NCBI GenBank assembly: GCA_947365965.1
Contig: CANAZG010000001.1
Location: forward strand, 1 to 64,000
Length of the DNA: 64,000 nucleotides
Direction: 5' to 3'
Source: an uncultured Clostridia bacterium
GTDB taxonomy: Bacteria > Bacillota > Clostridia > Oscillospirales > Oscillospiraceae
The position numbers were made by a program, and so were the translations under genes. The first letter of the stretch is position 1, and each line of letters opens with the position of its first letter. This document shows positions 18,842 to 28,069 of the stretch, piece after piece. The notes beneath the pieces are model-generated. The model was not told the origin of the DNA and searched no databases. It worked only from the letters and a program-made list of their open reading frames with translations.

Positions 18842-19336
18842 ATGTTTCGCATAGGGGACATGGTTGCCCATCCCATGCACGGGGCGGGCGTCATCGACAG
18901 CATTGTGACTGAGCGCATTGCAGGCTCTGAGCAGGACTACTATGTATTTCGGATGCCTGTGGGAGGACTTGTGCTGAAAATTCCAACCGCCTCCAGCGGT
19001 CTGGTGGGCCTCCGGAACATCCTGGACCCCGGGCGGGCGGCCCGGCTCCTCAGCGACATGGCCGCCCTGGAGGTGGACCGCTTCACCGGCAGCTGGAACC
19101 AGCGCTACCGGGAGAATATGCAGAAGCTGAAGAGCGGCGACCTCTACGAGGTGGCCCGGGTTATCAAGGGCCTGCTCCGGCGGGACAATGAGCGTGGCCT
19201 GTCCTCTGGGGAGCGGAAGATGCTGCACACGGCCAAGCAGATTCTCATCTCAGAGATGGTCCTCTCCATGGGGCAGGACTATCAGGCCATCGAAGATCTC
19301 ATCACCACGGCTATGACAGGAGGCATCGCTCTGTAA
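18842..19336 (+). CDS. CarD-family transcriptional regulator
   Basis: 164 aa. The N-terminal 60 residues match the CarD/TRCF RNA-polymerase-interacting domain (FRIGDMVAHPMHGAGVIDSI), followed by a helical C-terminal domain (about 75-164) that in mycobacterial CarD contacts promoter DNA. CarD-type proteins stabilise open complexes, especially at rRNA promoters. The stop overlaps the ispD start (TAATG), so it is coupled to MEP-pathway genes, an arrangement seen in other Clostridia. Confidence 0.88.
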   Translation: MFRIGDMVAHPMHGAGVIDSIVTERIAGSEQDYYVFRMPVGGLVLKIPTASSGLVGLRNILDPGRAARLLSDMAALEVDRFTGSWNQRYRENMQKLKSGDLYEVARVIKGLLRRDNERGLSSGERKMLHTAKQILISEMVLSMGQDYQAIEDLITTAMTGGIAL

Positions 19337-20076
19337 TGAAGCTGTTTTCCAAGCTGTTCGGCAAAAAAGAGATAAAGGCAGACCACCCCTTTTGCAGCGC
19401 CATAGTGGCCGCAGCAGGCTCCTCCCGGCGCATGGCGGGGGAGAACAAGCTGATGCTCCCCCTGGACGGCATCCCCGTGCTGGCCCGAACTCTGCTGGCC
19501 CTGGACGGGGCCAGATTCATCGACGAAATCGTGGTGGCCGTCCGGGAGGAGGACCTCCTCCCCACCGGAGATCTGTGCAAGCTTTACGGCGTGACCAAGC
19601 CGGTGAAGATCGTCCGGGGCGGAGAGAGCCGGCTGGAGTCCGTGCTGGCCGCCTCCCTGGAGTGCCGGGAGGACGCGGCCTTTCTGGCGGTCCACGACGG
19701 GGCCCGGCCTCTGGCGGATCCGGCGCTTATTGACCGGGTGGTGGCCCTGGCCCACCGCACCAACGCCGCCGCTCCAGCCGTGCCAGTGAAGGACACCATC
19801 AAAATCGTCCGGGACGGTCAGGTGGAGAGCACTCCGGACCGCTCTCTCCTCCGGGCCGTCCAGACCCCCCAGGTCTTTGACGCCCAGCTCCTCCGGGCTG
19901 CCCTCCAGTCCGCCCAGACCCTGGGCGCGGAGATCACCGATGACTGCTCCGCCGTGGAGCGGCTGGGCAAGGAGGTCTACCTCACCGAGGGCTCTTACGA
20001 GAACATCAAGATCACCACGCCGGAGGACATGCTTCTGGCCTGTGAGCTCCTGCGCCGAAGGGAGGCCCAGCCATGA
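19336..20076 (+). CDS. ispD: 2-C-methyl-D-erythritol 4-phosphate cytidylyltransferase IspD
   Basis: Third step of the MEP isoprenoid pathway: MEP + CTP to CDP-ME. 246 aa: the nucleotide-binding loop [17 protein letters not shown] (about 33-49), [11 protein letters not shown] and the C-terminal [11 protein letters not shown]. An 18-residue N-terminal extension precedes the usual start, but the ATG overlaps the carD stop, so I keep it. It is followed by ispF with a 4-nt overlap. Confidence 0.93.
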   Translation: MKLFSKLFGKKEIKADHPFCSAIVAAAGSSRRMAGENKLMLPLDGIPVLARTLLALDGARFIDEIVVAVREEDLLPTGDLCKLYGVTKPVKIVRGGESRLESVLAASLECREDAAFLAVHDGARPLADPALIDRVVALAHRTNAAAPAVPVKDTIKIVRDGQVESTPDRSLLRAVQTPQVFDAQLLRAALQSAQTLGAEITDDCSAVERLGKEVYLTEGSYENIKITTPEDMLLACELLRRREAQP

Positions 20077-20549
20077 GCGGGGCGCGGATCGGCCTGGGCT
20101 ACGACGTACACCGGCTGACGGAGGGCCGCCCCCTGATCCTGGGCGGCGTGACCATCCCCTATGAGAAGGGCCTTCTGGGTCACTCCGATGCGGACGTGCT
20201 CCTTCACGCCCTGATGGACGCCCTGCTGGGGGCGGCGGCCCTGGGGGATATCGGCCGCCTCTTCCCGGACAGCGATGAGCGCTACCGTGGGGCGGACAGC
20301 CGCGTCCTGCTGCGGGAGGTTGCGGACCTGCTGGAGCGCAGCGGATTCTCTGTTGGAAACGTGGACGTGACTCTAATTGCCCAGCGGCCCAAGATTGCCC
20401 CATATGTGCCCCATATGCGTGAGAACATCGCCGCGGACCTGAAGGTGCCCCTGGAGGCGGTCAGCGTCAAGGCCACCACGGAGGAGGGGCTGGGCTTCAC
20501 CGGCTCCGGCGAGGGCATGGCCGCTCAGGCCATTGCCATGCTCTGGTGA
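20073..20549 (+). CDS. ispF: 2-C-methyl-D-erythritol 2,4-cyclodiphosphate synthase IspF
   Basis: Converts CDP-ME-2-phosphate to ME-cPP. 158 aa, standard size. The zinc ligands are in GYDVHRL and [19 protein letters not shown]; the C-terminal [19 protein letters not shown] closes the active site. It overlaps ispD by 4 nt. Together with ispH (20.6 kb) and dxs (44 kb), four MEP enzymes are in this window. Confidence 0.95.
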   Translation: MSGARIGLGYDVHRLTEGRPLILGGVTIPYEKGLLGHSDADVLLHALMDALLGAAALGDIGRLFPDSDERYRGADSRVLLREVADLLERSGFSVGNVDVTLIAQRPKIAPYVPHMRENIAADLKVPLEAVSVKATTEEGLGFTGSGEGMAAQAIAMLW

Positions 20550-20555
20550 ACTAAC

Positions 20556-20597
20556 GAAAAAACGCAAAAAGAAGCAGGCAGCAAGCTGCCTGCTTCT
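20556..20597 (-). terminator. Terminator between convergent ispF and ispH-rpsA
   Basis: Perfect 13-bp stem AGAAGCAGGCAGC / GCTGCCTGCTTCT with a 2-nt gap. On the minus strand it is followed by TTTTTGCGTTTTTT, a good terminator for the ispH-rpsA operon; on the plus strand the tail is only TCTTCTATT, so it is probably weaker for ispF. Confidence 0.85.
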
Positions 20598-20611
20598 TCT
20601 ATTCCTCAAAA

Positions 20612-22561
20612 TTACTCCTCGTCCTCGCCGGCGGGGGCGGGAGTGGGGGCCAGCAGGGCCCGGATGGACAGGGAGATCTTCTGCTTCTCCTCGTCCACGG
20701 CGGTGATCTTGGCGTCCACCACCTGGCCCTCAGACAGCACGTCGCCGGGCTTCTCGATGCGGTGGTCCGCAATCTGGGAGATGTGGATCAGACCGTCCAC
20801 GCCGGGAACCACCTCGGCAAAGGCGCCGAAGGTCATCAGCTTCACAACCCGCACAGAGGCCACGTCGCCGGCCTTGTAGGTGTCCATAAACACCTGCCAG
20901 GGGTTGGTGCTGCGGTCCTTCACGCCCAGGGAGATCTTCCGCTTCTCCGGATCGTAGGAGATGACGTACACCTCCAGGGTGTCGCCGATGGCCACGATCT
21001 CATTGGGGTGCTTGATGCGGCTCCAGCTCAGGTCGGTGATATGTACCATACCGTCCACACCGCCGATGTCCACAAACACGCCGTAGCTGGTCATGCTCTT
21101 CACCGTGCCGGTGTAGTGCTTGCCCACCTCAATGCTGCCCCACACCTCAGCGGCGGCGGCGGCACGGGCCTCCTGCTGCACAACCTTGATGGAACCCACC
21201 ACACGGCGGCGGGCACGGTTCACCTCGGTGACCCGCAGCTTCACGCGCTGCTTGACCAGCTCGGTCATGGCCGTATCACGGGGCAGGCCGGACTGGGAGG
21301 CGGGGACAAAGACCCGAACGCCCTTCACGGACACCACGACGCCGCCCTTGTTCTCCTCGGTTACGACGCCCTCCATGATCTCCTTGTTGGCACAGGCCTC
21401 CTCGATGTTCTCCCACACCTTGACGGCGTCCACCTTCTTCTTGGACAGGGTGGCGTATCCCTCCACATCGTTGACGCGGATGACGAACAGCTCCACCTGA
21501 TCGCCCACCTTCACCACGTCCTCCGGCTTCACGGAGGGATCATCCGTCAGCTGGTCCACAGGGATATAGCCGGCCTGCTTGCAGCCCAGATCCACATGGA
21601 CTTCCGTGGGGGTGATGGCAGTCACCACGCCGGTTACCTTCTCTCCTGTATTTAAAGTATTGGTATACTGCTCTACCAATTCGGCAAAATTTTCCATGCT
21701 CTCGCCCTGGATTTTTTCTTCGCTCATCGTCTTTTTGACCTCCTTTATGATGCTCGCAGGCGTGGAGGCCCCCGCCGTCAAACCAACCACGCGGCACCCG
21801 CACAGCCCCTCCCAGGGCAGCTCGTCCGCGTTTTCAATCTGGAAAACGCGGGAGCAATATAAGCGGCAGATCTCTGTCAGGTGCTTCGTGTTGGCGCTTT
21901 TGGGATCGCCAACCACCACCATAGCGTCCACCCTGGCGGCGAGGAGAGCCGCTTCCGATTGGCGCGTATGCGTAGCATTACATATTGTATCAAATATTTT
22001 CAGATTTGTACACTGTTTTTTTAGAATTTTTAAGGAACTTTCCCAAATTTCTCGCCGCAGGGTGGTCTGCGATACCACTGTGAGAGCCATTTCTCCCGTA
22101 TTTTCAGCGGTTTGCGCCCACTTCTCCACTTCCTCCGGGCCAGAAAATACCATGAGATTTCCGCACCAGCCCCCCACGCCCAGCACCTCCGGATGGCCCG
22201 GATCGCCGATCATCACTGGCTGGCGTCCCTCCGCCTCCGCCCCGCTGACCAGCTGCTGGACATAGGCCACCTTGGGACAGGTGGCGTCCACGATCTCGGC
22301 CCCCTGCGCCTCAAGGGTCTCATAGACCCCCCGGCCCACGCCGTGGGCCCGGAGCAGCACCGTGTCCCCGGCCCGGGCCTCCTCCGGTTTGCTGATGGCG
22401 GTCATCCCCTGCCGGGCCAGATCCTCCGTGACGCGCTGGTTGTGGATGACGCTTCCCAGCATTCTGGGGCTGGCGGCGGAGCTGGCCAGCTCCTGGGCGA
22501 TTTTCACCGCCCGGGCCACGCCGAAGCAGAATCCGGCGCTTTTGGCCTCGATCACTTCCAT
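20612..22561 (-). CDS. ispH: IspH (HMBPP reductase) fused to S1 RNA-binding protein
   Basis: 649-aa bifunctional protein. Residues 1-280 are IspH, the [4Fe-4S] enzyme producing IPP and DMAPP, with cysteines in AGFCFGVARAV, DATCPKVAYV and ICNATHTRQSEAAL. Residues about 305-640 hold four S1 domains (EKVTGVVTAITPTEVHVDLG; EGVVTEENKGGVVVSVKG; HYTGTVKSMTSYGVFVDIGG; DVASVRVVKLMTFGAFAEV). This fusion is a known feature of many Clostridia. It overlaps plsC by 10 nt and is the third gene of cmk-plsC-ispH/rpsA. Confidence 0.95.
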   Translation of the reverse strand: MEVIEAKSAGFCFGVARAVKIAQELASSAASPRMLGSVIHNQRVTEDLARQGMTAISKPEEARAGDTVLLRAHGVGRGVYETLEAQGAEIVDATCPKVAYVQQLVSGAEAEGRQPVMIGDPGHPEVLGVGGWCGNLMVFSGPEEVEKWAQTAENTGEMALTVVSQTTLRREIWESSLKILKKQCTNLKIFDTICNATHTRQSEAALLAARVDAMVVVGDPKSANTKHLTEICRLYCSRVFQIENADELPWEGLCGCRVVGLTAGASTPASIIKEVKKTMSEEKIQGESMENFAELVEQYTNTLNTGEKVTGVVTAITPTEVHVDLGCKQAGYIPVDQLTDDPSVKPEDVVKVGDQVELFVIRVNDVEGYATLSKKKVDAVKVWENIEEACANKEIMEGVVTEENKGGVVVSVKGVRVFVPASQSGLPRDTAMTELVKQRVKLRVTEVNRARRRVVGSIKVVQQEARAAAAAEVWGSIEVGKHYTGTVKSMTSYGVFVDIGGVDGMVHITDLSWSRIKHPNEIVAIGDTLEVYVISYDPEKRKISLGVKDRSTNPWQVFMDTYKAGDVASVRVVKLMTFGAFAEVVPGVDGLIHISQIADHRIEKPGDVLSEGQVVDAKITAVDEEKQKISLSIRALLAPTPAPAGEDEE

Positions 22562-23151
22562 CCGTCCACCTCGCTCAGATCATAGATGCGGCGCAGAACC
22601 TCCTCCGCAATCTCCCGGTTCTCCTCCGCCGTGGGCCGCCGGCCGGCAATCACAGGCGTGTAGGGCTGGCCGAAGACCACGGTGGTCCGGCGCAGGAACT
22701 TCTTCCGTTTCCCGCAGTAGATGGGAACCATGGGGGTTCCGGTGCGGGTGGCCATGACGGCCACGCCGCCCTTGGCCGCGCCGCCCCCCTCTTCCTCCAC
22801 CCGGGTCCCCTCGGGGAACACCAGCAGCCGTCCCCCCTCGTTGAGGGCGCGGATGGCGGTCTTCATGGCGGTGAGATCGCTGCCTCCCCGCTTGACAGGG
22901 AACACCCCCGCGCTGCGTAGGAGCCACCCCACCACGGGGATATGGAATAACTGGTCTTTGGCCATCACCGTCAGCCGGGAGTCGATGGGCAGGGACACCG
23001 CGATGAGAAAAGGGTCCCACCCGCTGACGTGGTTGGCGCACAGCAGCGCCCCGCCCTCCGGCAGGTTCTCCAGCCCCACCACCCGGTGGGGAAAGAAGAG
23101 ACGGATAAAGGGCGCGATCATGGAATAGATAACGCGGTAAAAACGATTCAT
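22552..23151 (-). CDS. plsC: 1-acyl-sn-glycerol-3-phosphate acyltransferase
   Basis: Membrane-associated acyltransferase making phosphatidic acid. 199 aa with an N-terminal hydrophobic stretch (VIYSMIAPFIRLFF), the HxxxxD catalytic motif in CANHVSGWDPFLIA, and the glycerol-phosphate-binding FPEGTRVEEEGG. The start overlaps the cmk stop (ATGA). Position between cmk and ispH is the usual Firmicutes order. Confidence 0.92.
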   Translation of the reverse strand: MNRFYRVIYSMIAPFIRLFFPHRVVGLENLPEGGALLCANHVSGWDPFLIAVSLPIDSRLTVMAKDQLFHIPVVGWLLRSAGVFPVKRGGSDLTAMKTAIRALNEGGRLLVFPEGTRVEEEGGGAAKGGVAVMATRTGTPMVPIYCGKRKKFLRRTTVVFGQPYTPVIAGRRPTAEENREIAEEVLRRIYDLSEVDGWK

Positions 23152-23825
23152 AGCCCGACCCGTCCTCTGATGATATCCAGGAGCTGCTGCCGGCTCTGCT
23201 GGAAGGTGTTGCCGGTGGTGTCCAGCACCACTGCGTCCTCCGCCGGCCGCAGCGGCGCAGCGGCGCGGTGGGTGTCGTTGTAGTCCCGCTCCTTGATCTC
23301 CCGCAGAAGCTGCTCAAAGTCCTTGGCCGTGCCCCGCTGGCAAAGCTCCTGGTAGCGCCGCCGGGCCCGATCCTCCACGCTGGCAGTGAGGAAGATCTTC
23401 ACATCCGCATGGGGCAGCACCACGGTGCCGATGTCCCGGCCGTCCATGATGACGTTGTTTTTCTCCGCCAGGGACCGCTGCATGTCCAGCAGAAAGGAGC
23501 GCACCTCCGGCAGGGCGGAGATCCGGGAGGCGGCCATGGATACCTCCGGCAGACGGATCTTCTCGCTCACGTCCTCCCCATTCAGGTACATCCGCTGCTC
23601 CCCGTCCTCCCCATAGTCCATGGTGATCCGTATCTCGGGGAGCAGGGCCGCCACGGCGGCGGCGTCCTCCGCGCTGCGGCGCAGAGCCGCCCAGCCCACG
23701 GTGCGGTAGATGGCCCCGGTATCCACGTACACGAACCCGATCTCTCGGGCCACGCTGCGGGCCAGGGAGCTCTTTCCGGCCCCGCTGGGACCGTCGATGG
23801 CAATAGCGTATGGCTTTCTGTCCAT
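23148..23825 (-). CDS. cmk: Cytidylate kinase
   Basis: Phosphorylates CMP and dCMP. 225 aa: P-loop IAIDGPSGAGKSSLA, YVDTGAIYR, MDGRDIGTVVLP and the lid RRRYQELCQRGTAKDFEQLL. First gene of the cmk-plsC-ispH/rpsA group; the upstream 220 bp carries repeat copy R4 and separates it from the flavoprotein gene. Confidence 0.95.
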   Translation of the reverse strand: MDRKPYAIAIDGPSGAGKSSLARSVAREIGFVYVDTGAIYRTVGWAALRRSAEDAAAVAALLPEIRITMDYGEDGEQRMYLNGEDVSEKIRLPEVSMAASRISALPEVRSFLLDMQRSLAEKNNVIMDGRDIGTVVLPHADVKIFLTASVEDRARRRYQELCQRGTAKDFEQLLREIKERDYNDTHRAAAPLRPAEDAVVLDTTGNTFQQSRQQLLDIIRGRVGL

Positions 23826-23896
23826 GATGTTCCTCTACTTATATATTAGTTGTATGAATCCCAAAAGGCAGGATAGAACACGCTCGAAGAGCCTCT

Positions 23897-23943
23897 AAAA
23901 TTCTTTTTGCTTCTTTTTCTTTCAAGAAAAAGAAGAGAAAAAC
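23897..23943. repeat. Dispersed hairpin repeat, copy R4
   Basis: Hairpin CTTCTTTTTCTT / AAGAAAAAGAAG with a 2-nt loop (23910-23935). On the minus strand it is followed by CAAAAAGAATTTTAGAG, matching the AAAAAGAACTTTTAGAC that follows the hairpin in copy R5. It lies about 100 bp after the stop of the flavoprotein gene and 70 bp before cmk. Confidence 0.6.
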
Positions 23944-24046
23944 TATGTATCTCGTTTGCAAATCCCCATATGTCAATAAGCAATTGTAAAATCCTTCTTG
24001 CATTCGCCAGGTACGCAAAATCGAATTGGGATAAAACGAGTGGGCC

Positions 24047-25276
24047 TCAATTGCCTGCGCAGGCCAGACCCGCAGCCCGGCCCGTGGACCATGCGATCTG
24101 CAAATTGAACCCGCCTGTATAGGCGTCCACGTCCAGCACCTCACCCGCGAAATAGAGCCCCGGCAGCAGCTTCGAGCCCATGGTGGAGGGGTCCACCTCC
24201 TTCACCGACACGCCTCCGGCGGTGACGATGGCCTCCGCCACAGGCCGGGGCCCGGTGATCTCCACCGGCAGGGCCTTCATCAGCTCCAGCACTCGCCGCC
24301 TCTGCTCCCGGGTGAGATCGTGGACCTTCTGCCGCAGGGGCACCCCTGTCAGTTCCGCGAAGGGCTCCGCCAACTTCCGGGGCAGCAGGTCCTCAAAGGC
24401 GTTGACAAAGTCGCTGTTGGCGTGCTTGGCAAAGTCTGACACCAGCCGCTTGTCCAGGGCCTGCTGGTCCAAGGCCGGCTTCAGGTCGATCTCCAGCCGG
24501 TAGCTCTTCTTCTCAAAGTGCCGTATGTGGGCGGAGGCGGAGAGAACCATAGGCCCGCTGACCCCGAAGTGGGTGAAGAGCATCTCCCCGAAGTCGCTGT
24601 AGATCATCTTCTTGTTCTCATAGACCCGCAGGGCCGCGTTGCGCAGGCTCAGGCCCTGGAGCCGGGGGCACAAATCCCCGGCGGCGCACAGGGGGACCAG
24701 AGACCCCCGGGGCTCCACCACCGTGTGGCCGGCCTGCCGGGCCAGCCGGTAGCCGTCCCCGGTACTGCCGGTCAGGGGATAGCTCACCCCGCCGGTGGCT
24801 ACCACCACGCTGCCGGTCAGGTAGTCCTCCCGCTGGCCCCGCACCCCCTCCAGCCTGCCCTCCCGGAGGAGCAGGGCCTCCGCCCTGTCCCGGATCACGC
24901 GGACATTCAGCTGCCGCAGCCGCCGCTCCAGGGCGGCGCTCACATCAAAGGCCCGGTCCGACACCGGGAATACCCGGTTCCCACGCTCTGTCTTCAGCGG
25001 AACGCCCAGGTCCTCCAAAAAGGCCATCATGGCGGCGCTGTCAAACTGGGCGTAGGCGCTGTAAAGGAATTTTCCGTTACGTGGAATGCTGCGCAGAAAT
25101 TGGTCCCTGTCGCAGTTGTTGGTCAGGTTGCACCGGCCCTTTCCGGTGATATTCAGCTTCTTCCCAAGCCGCTCATTGGGCTCCAGCAGGCACACCGTGA
25201 CCCCCTGCTCCCCGGCGGCAATGGCGGCCATCATCCCTGCGGGGCCGCCCCCCACTACCACCGCGTCAGCTCTCAT
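24047..25276 (-). CDS. BaiN/HI0933-family NAD(P)/FAD-dependent oxidoreductase
   Basis: 409 aa flavoprotein with the N-terminal dinucleotide-binding motif VVGGGPAGMMAAIAAGEQG, the family signature GKKLNITGKGRCNLTNN, a second glycine-rich segment VVATGGVSYPLTGSTGDGY and the C-terminal GLYFAGEVLDVDAYTGGFNLQ. Members are widespread in bacteria; BaiN was assigned to bile-acid dehydroxylation, but substrate specificity cannot be read from the sequence. The ATG at 25276 gives the usual N-terminus; it overlaps the preceding regulator by 11 nt. Confidence 0.88.
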   Translation of the reverse strand: MRADAVVVGGGPAGMMAAIAAGEQGVTVCLLEPNERLGKKLNITGKGRCNLTNNCDRDQFLRSIPRNGKFLYSAYAQFDSAAMMAFLEDLGVPLKTERGNRVFPVSDRAFDVSAALERRLRQLNVRVIRDRAEALLLREGRLEGVRGQREDYLTGSVVVATGGVSYPLTGSTGDGYRLARQAGHTVVEPRGSLVPLCAAGDLCPRLQGLSLRNAALRVYENKKMIYSDFGEMLFTHFGVSGPMVLSASAHIRHFEKKSYRLEIDLKPALDQQALDKRLVSDFAKHANSDFVNAFEDLLPRKLAEPFAELTGVPLRQKVHDLTREQRRRVLELMKALPVEITGPRPVAEAIVTAGGVSVKEVDPSTMGSKLLPGLYFAGEVLDVDAYTGGFNLQIAWSTGRAAGLACAGN

Positions 25277-26132
25277 CGCTGTCACCAAACACGCCGTACT
25301 CGTCCCAGATGCCCTCCAGGCGGTTGAAGATCTGAGCGATGTCCGCATCCTTCCGGTGTCCGGCGGACACGATAATGGCGTTGAGCAGGCTGAAGGGGGC
25401 CACCAGGGAGTCCACGAAGGAGATCATGTCGCTGCGGGCCAGCAGGGCCGAGGAGGCCAGGGAGTACAGGGGGGACATGGGGCTGTCGGTAATGGCGATC
25501 ACCTCCGCCCCCCTGTCATGGGCGAACCGGACCCCCTTCACCGTGGACTGGGAGTACCGGGGGAAGCTGATGCCCACCAGCACGTCCCCGGGGGCGATGC
25601 GCAGGATGCTCTCCAGGATGTCCCCGGCGCTGTTGCTGGTCACCAGAGTGACGTTGTCAAAGATCAGGTGGAGGTAGAAGTGGAGGTATCCCGCCAGAAA
25701 GGAGCTGGACCGGACGCCCAATATGTAGATGTGCTTTGCCGCCATCAGCTTGTCCACCACGGCGGTAAAAGCGGTTCGGTCCACCTCCTCGATGGCGATG
25801 CGGATTTTTTCCATGTCCATTTGCAGCACCGAGGACACCACGTCGGAGCTGAAAAGCCGGTCGTTGGAGGTCTGTATGCGCTGGATGGAGGTGAGCTTGC
25901 TGCGCACAAGCTCCTGGAGGGCCCGCTGCATGGCGGGGTAGCCGTCGTAGCCCAGCATGGCGGCAAAGCGCACCACCGTGGACTCGCTGACTCCCACCAG
26001 CTTGCCCAGCTTGCTGGCAGTCATGAATGCGGCCTTGTCGTAGTCGGAGAGGATGTAGGCGGCAATCCGCTTCTGTCCCTTGGAAAAATGGGTCGTATTC
26101 TCCCGTATTGTATGCAGTACGTCCTTTTTCAT
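25266..26132 (-). CDS. MurR/RpiR-family transcriptional regulator
   Basis: 288 aa: N-terminal HTH_6 domain (about 1-77, with KLGKLVGVSESTVVRFAAMLGY) and C-terminal SIS sugar-phosphate-binding domain (about 125-260, YILGVRSSSFLAGYL, GDVLVGISFPRYSQST). Regulators of this type sense phosphosugars. Its targets are not evident: neighbours are a flavoprotein and an rRNA pseudouridine synthase, with no sugar genes adjacent. Confidence 0.9.
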   Translation of the reverse strand: MKKDVLHTIRENTTHFSKGQKRIAAYILSDYDKAAFMTASKLGKLVGVSESTVVRFAAMLGYDGYPAMQRALQELVRSKLTSIQRIQTSNDRLFSSDVVSSVLQMDMEKIRIAIEEVDRTAFTAVVDKLMAAKHIYILGVRSSSFLAGYLHFYLHLIFDNVTLVTSNSAGDILESILRIAPGDVLVGISFPRYSQSTVKGVRFAHDRGAEVIAITDSPMSPLYSLASSALLARSDMISFVDSLVAPFSLLNAIIVSAGHRKDADIAQIFNRLEGIWDEYGVFGDSDES

Positions 26133-26142
26133 TGTGACCTCC

Positions 26143-26847
26143 TCATGAGAACAGGCGAAGGCGCTCCGCCTCCGTCAGGGGCCTCCAGCGGCCCCGGGGC
26201 AGATCCCCCAGCCGCAGGGACCCCTCCCGCACCCGCACCAGCCGGACCACCTCCAGCCCCGCCAGTGCGCACATCCGGCGGACCTGCCGGTTGAGGCCCT
26301 GACAGATGGTTACCGACAACACCCACCGGCTCCCCCGCCGCTCCAGCAGCGCCACCCGGGCGGGGACAATGGGGCTGCCGTCCTCCAGAGTCGTGAGCCC
26401 CGCCAGCCGCTCCAGACACCCCACCAGCCGGCCGGAGACCGTCACCCGGTACTCCTTCTCCATGCCGTGGCTGGGGTGGGCCAGACGCTGGGCGAAGCCG
26501 CCGTCGTTGGTTAACAGCAGCAGGCCCTCGGAGTCCATGTCCAGCCGCCCCACCGGGTAGACCCGGCTCCCGCAGTCCGCCGTCAGCTCCGCCACCGTAG
26601 GCCGTCCCCGCTCGTCGGAGAGGGTGGTCACGTACCCTCGGGGCTTGTGGAGCATGAGGTACAGCCGCTCCCCCGCCGAGGCCACCGGACTGCCGTCCAG
26701 GCGGATGTCGTCCGTCAGCGGATCCGCCCGGTCCCCCAGGCCCGCCGGGCGGCCATTGACGCTCACCCGGCCCGCCCGCATCAGCTCCTCCGCCTGCCTG
26801 CGGGAGCACAATCCGGCGGAGGAGAGAATTTTCTGGATTCGTTCCAT
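26143..26847 (-). CDS. Ribosomal pseudouridine synthase, RsuA/RluB/E/F family
   Basis: Isomerises a uridine in rRNA. 234 aa from the ATG at 26847: N-terminal S4 domain (RIQKILSSAGLCSRRQAEELMRAG) and a catalytic domain with the signature Asp in GRLDMDSEGLLLLTNDGG, plus CQGLNRQVRRMCALAGL. The longer ORF-track start runs back into dacF in another frame and is not supported. In Clostridia the equivalent gene is usually rluB (23S U2605), but the exact site cannot be told here. Confidence 0.9.
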   Translation of the reverse strand: MERIQKILSSAGLCSRRQAEELMRAGRVSVNGRPAGLGDRADPLTDDIRLDGSPVASAGERLYLMLHKPRGYVTTLSDERGRPTVAELTADCGSRVYPVGRLDMDSEGLLLLTNDGGFAQRLAHPSHGMEKEYRVTVSGRLVGCLERLAGLTTLEDGSPIVPARVALLERRGSRWVLSVTICQGLNRQVRRMCALAGLEVVRLVRVREGSLRLGDLPRGRWRPLTEAERLRLFS

Positions 26848-26891
26848 GTCGTCCTTTCTTCCCGCCCCCGTTGACTGCGGGGCAGCGCCAT

Positions 26892-28019
26892 CTAGTACGT
26901 CCGCTGGTCCGCCGCCGTGGACGGCGAGAACAGACGCTCCCACCACCGGCTGCCGCCGCTCTCCTCCGCCTCCCGACGGGCGGAGGGCGCGGCCGCCGCC
27001 ATGTCCACGCTGGCCACCAGCTCCCCGTCCAGGTAGGCGCACACCTCCCCGATCACCTGCCCCGGCACCACCGGCGCGGCCACGGACACCGGACAGCGGG
27101 CCACCACCTTCAGCTGCTCCCCTGGCGCCAGGGGATAGCGCAGATCCTCCGCCGCCATCAGGGGTACCGAGGCGGCTGTGCCGCCCCGCACCAGCACGGA
27201 GGAGAGGACCTGCCCCCCGGCTGCGGCGGTCTCCATATGGTAGCCGGCAAAGCCGTAGTCCAGCAGGGCCATGTGGTCGTTCCAGTCGTCGCCGTCCCGG
27301 AGGGTGACGCACACCAGGGTCATCCCATCCCGCTGAGCTGCGGACACCAGGGTCCTGCCCGCCGCCTTGGTGAACCCGGTCTTAACCCCGATGCACCCCT
27401 CGCACAGCCGCAGCAGCTTGTTGTGGTTGGCCAGATATCGATCCCCGATGGTGATGGAGGCCGTAGAGACAATGCGGCGGAAGTCCTGGTTCTCCAGGGC
27501 GTGGGCCGTCAGCGCCGCCATATCCCGGGCGCTGGCGTAATGTCCCTCCGCGTCCAGACCGTTGGGGTTGGCGAAGTGGGAGTGGGTCATCCCCAGCTCC
27601 TCCGCCTTCTGGTTCATCAGCGCCACAAAGGCCTCCGTCTCCCCGGCGACGCAGTGCGCCACCGCCAGGGCTGCGTCGTTGCCGCTGACCAGCATGAGTC
27701 CGTAGAGCAGCTCCTCCAGCCGCAGCACATCCCCGGGCTTGAGGTACATGGAGGAACCCTCCGCCATGTCCTGCGCTGTGACCGTATACTCCTGCTGCAT
27801 CCGGCCGTACTCCAGGGCCACCACGGCGGTCATGATCTTCGTGATGCTGGCAATGAGGCGCTCCTCGTCCCCGTTCTGCTCATACAGCACCCGCCCGCTC
27901 CTCTGCTCCATCAGCACGGCGGATGCGGCAGACGTACTGACAGCATTAGCCTGACAAGTAAAAAGGCTTGCCGTCGCCAGAAGGCATATGGCCCTCCTCC
28001 AAAAACTACGTCCGGACAT
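26892..28019 (-). CDS. dacF: D-alanyl-D-alanine carboxypeptidase (DacF-type, S11)
   Basis: Penicillin-binding protein trimming the stem peptide of peptidoglycan. 375 aa: signal peptide (about 1-26, FWRRAICLLATASLFTC then QANA), serine-lysine motif SITK (about 58), SGN in LVSGNDAALAV, KTG in GVKTGFTKAAG, and a C-terminal beta-rich PBP5 domain. The neighbours gerW, DUF2953 and scpAB fit the sporulation-linked dacF locus of Firmicutes. The start codon and Shine-Dalgarno sit inside a paired leader (28015-28069). Confidence 0.9.
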   Translation of the reverse strand: MSGRSFWRRAICLLATASLFTCQANAVSTSAASAVLMEQRSGRVLYEQNGDEERLIASITKIMTAVVALEYGRMQQEYTVTAQDMAEGSSMYLKPGDVLRLEELLYGLMLVSGNDAALAVAHCVAGETEAFVALMNQKAEELGMTHSHFANPNGLDAEGHYASARDMAALTAHALENQDFRRIVSTASITIGDRYLANHNKLLRLCEGCIGVKTGFTKAAGRTLVSAAQRDGMTLVCVTLRDGDDWNDHMALLDYGFAGYHMETAAAGGQVLSSVLVRGGTAASVPLMAAEDLRYPLAPGEQLKVVARCPVSVAAPVVPGQVIGEVCAYLDGELVASVDMAAAAPSARREAEESGGSRWWERLFSPSTAADQRTY

Positions 28020-28069
28020 ACAGGTCCACCTCCAAGATCAGTCGATGGACCTAGTATGTCTCTTGGAGG
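28015..28069 (-). promoter_or_regulatory. dacF translation-initiation region with two competing hairpins
   Basis: In RNA order: CCUCCAAGA, GACAUACUAGGUCCA, 8-nt spacer, UCUUGGAGG, UGGACCUGUAUGUC. Segment 1 pairs perfectly with segment 3 (9 bp, burying the GGAGG Shine-Dalgarno); segment 2 pairs with segment 4 (14 bp with one bulge, burying the AUG). The order 1-2-3-4 with pairings 1:3 and 2:4 and no connecting nucleotides makes simultaneous formation sterically difficult, so they are probably alternatives. This is direct base-pair reading; a regulatory role is inference. Confidence 0.5.

Noticed and set aside
26143-27312. 389-aa N-terminally extended pseudouridine synthase
   Set aside because: The first 155 residues are an out-of-frame reading of dacF; the S4 domain starts at the ATG at 26847.
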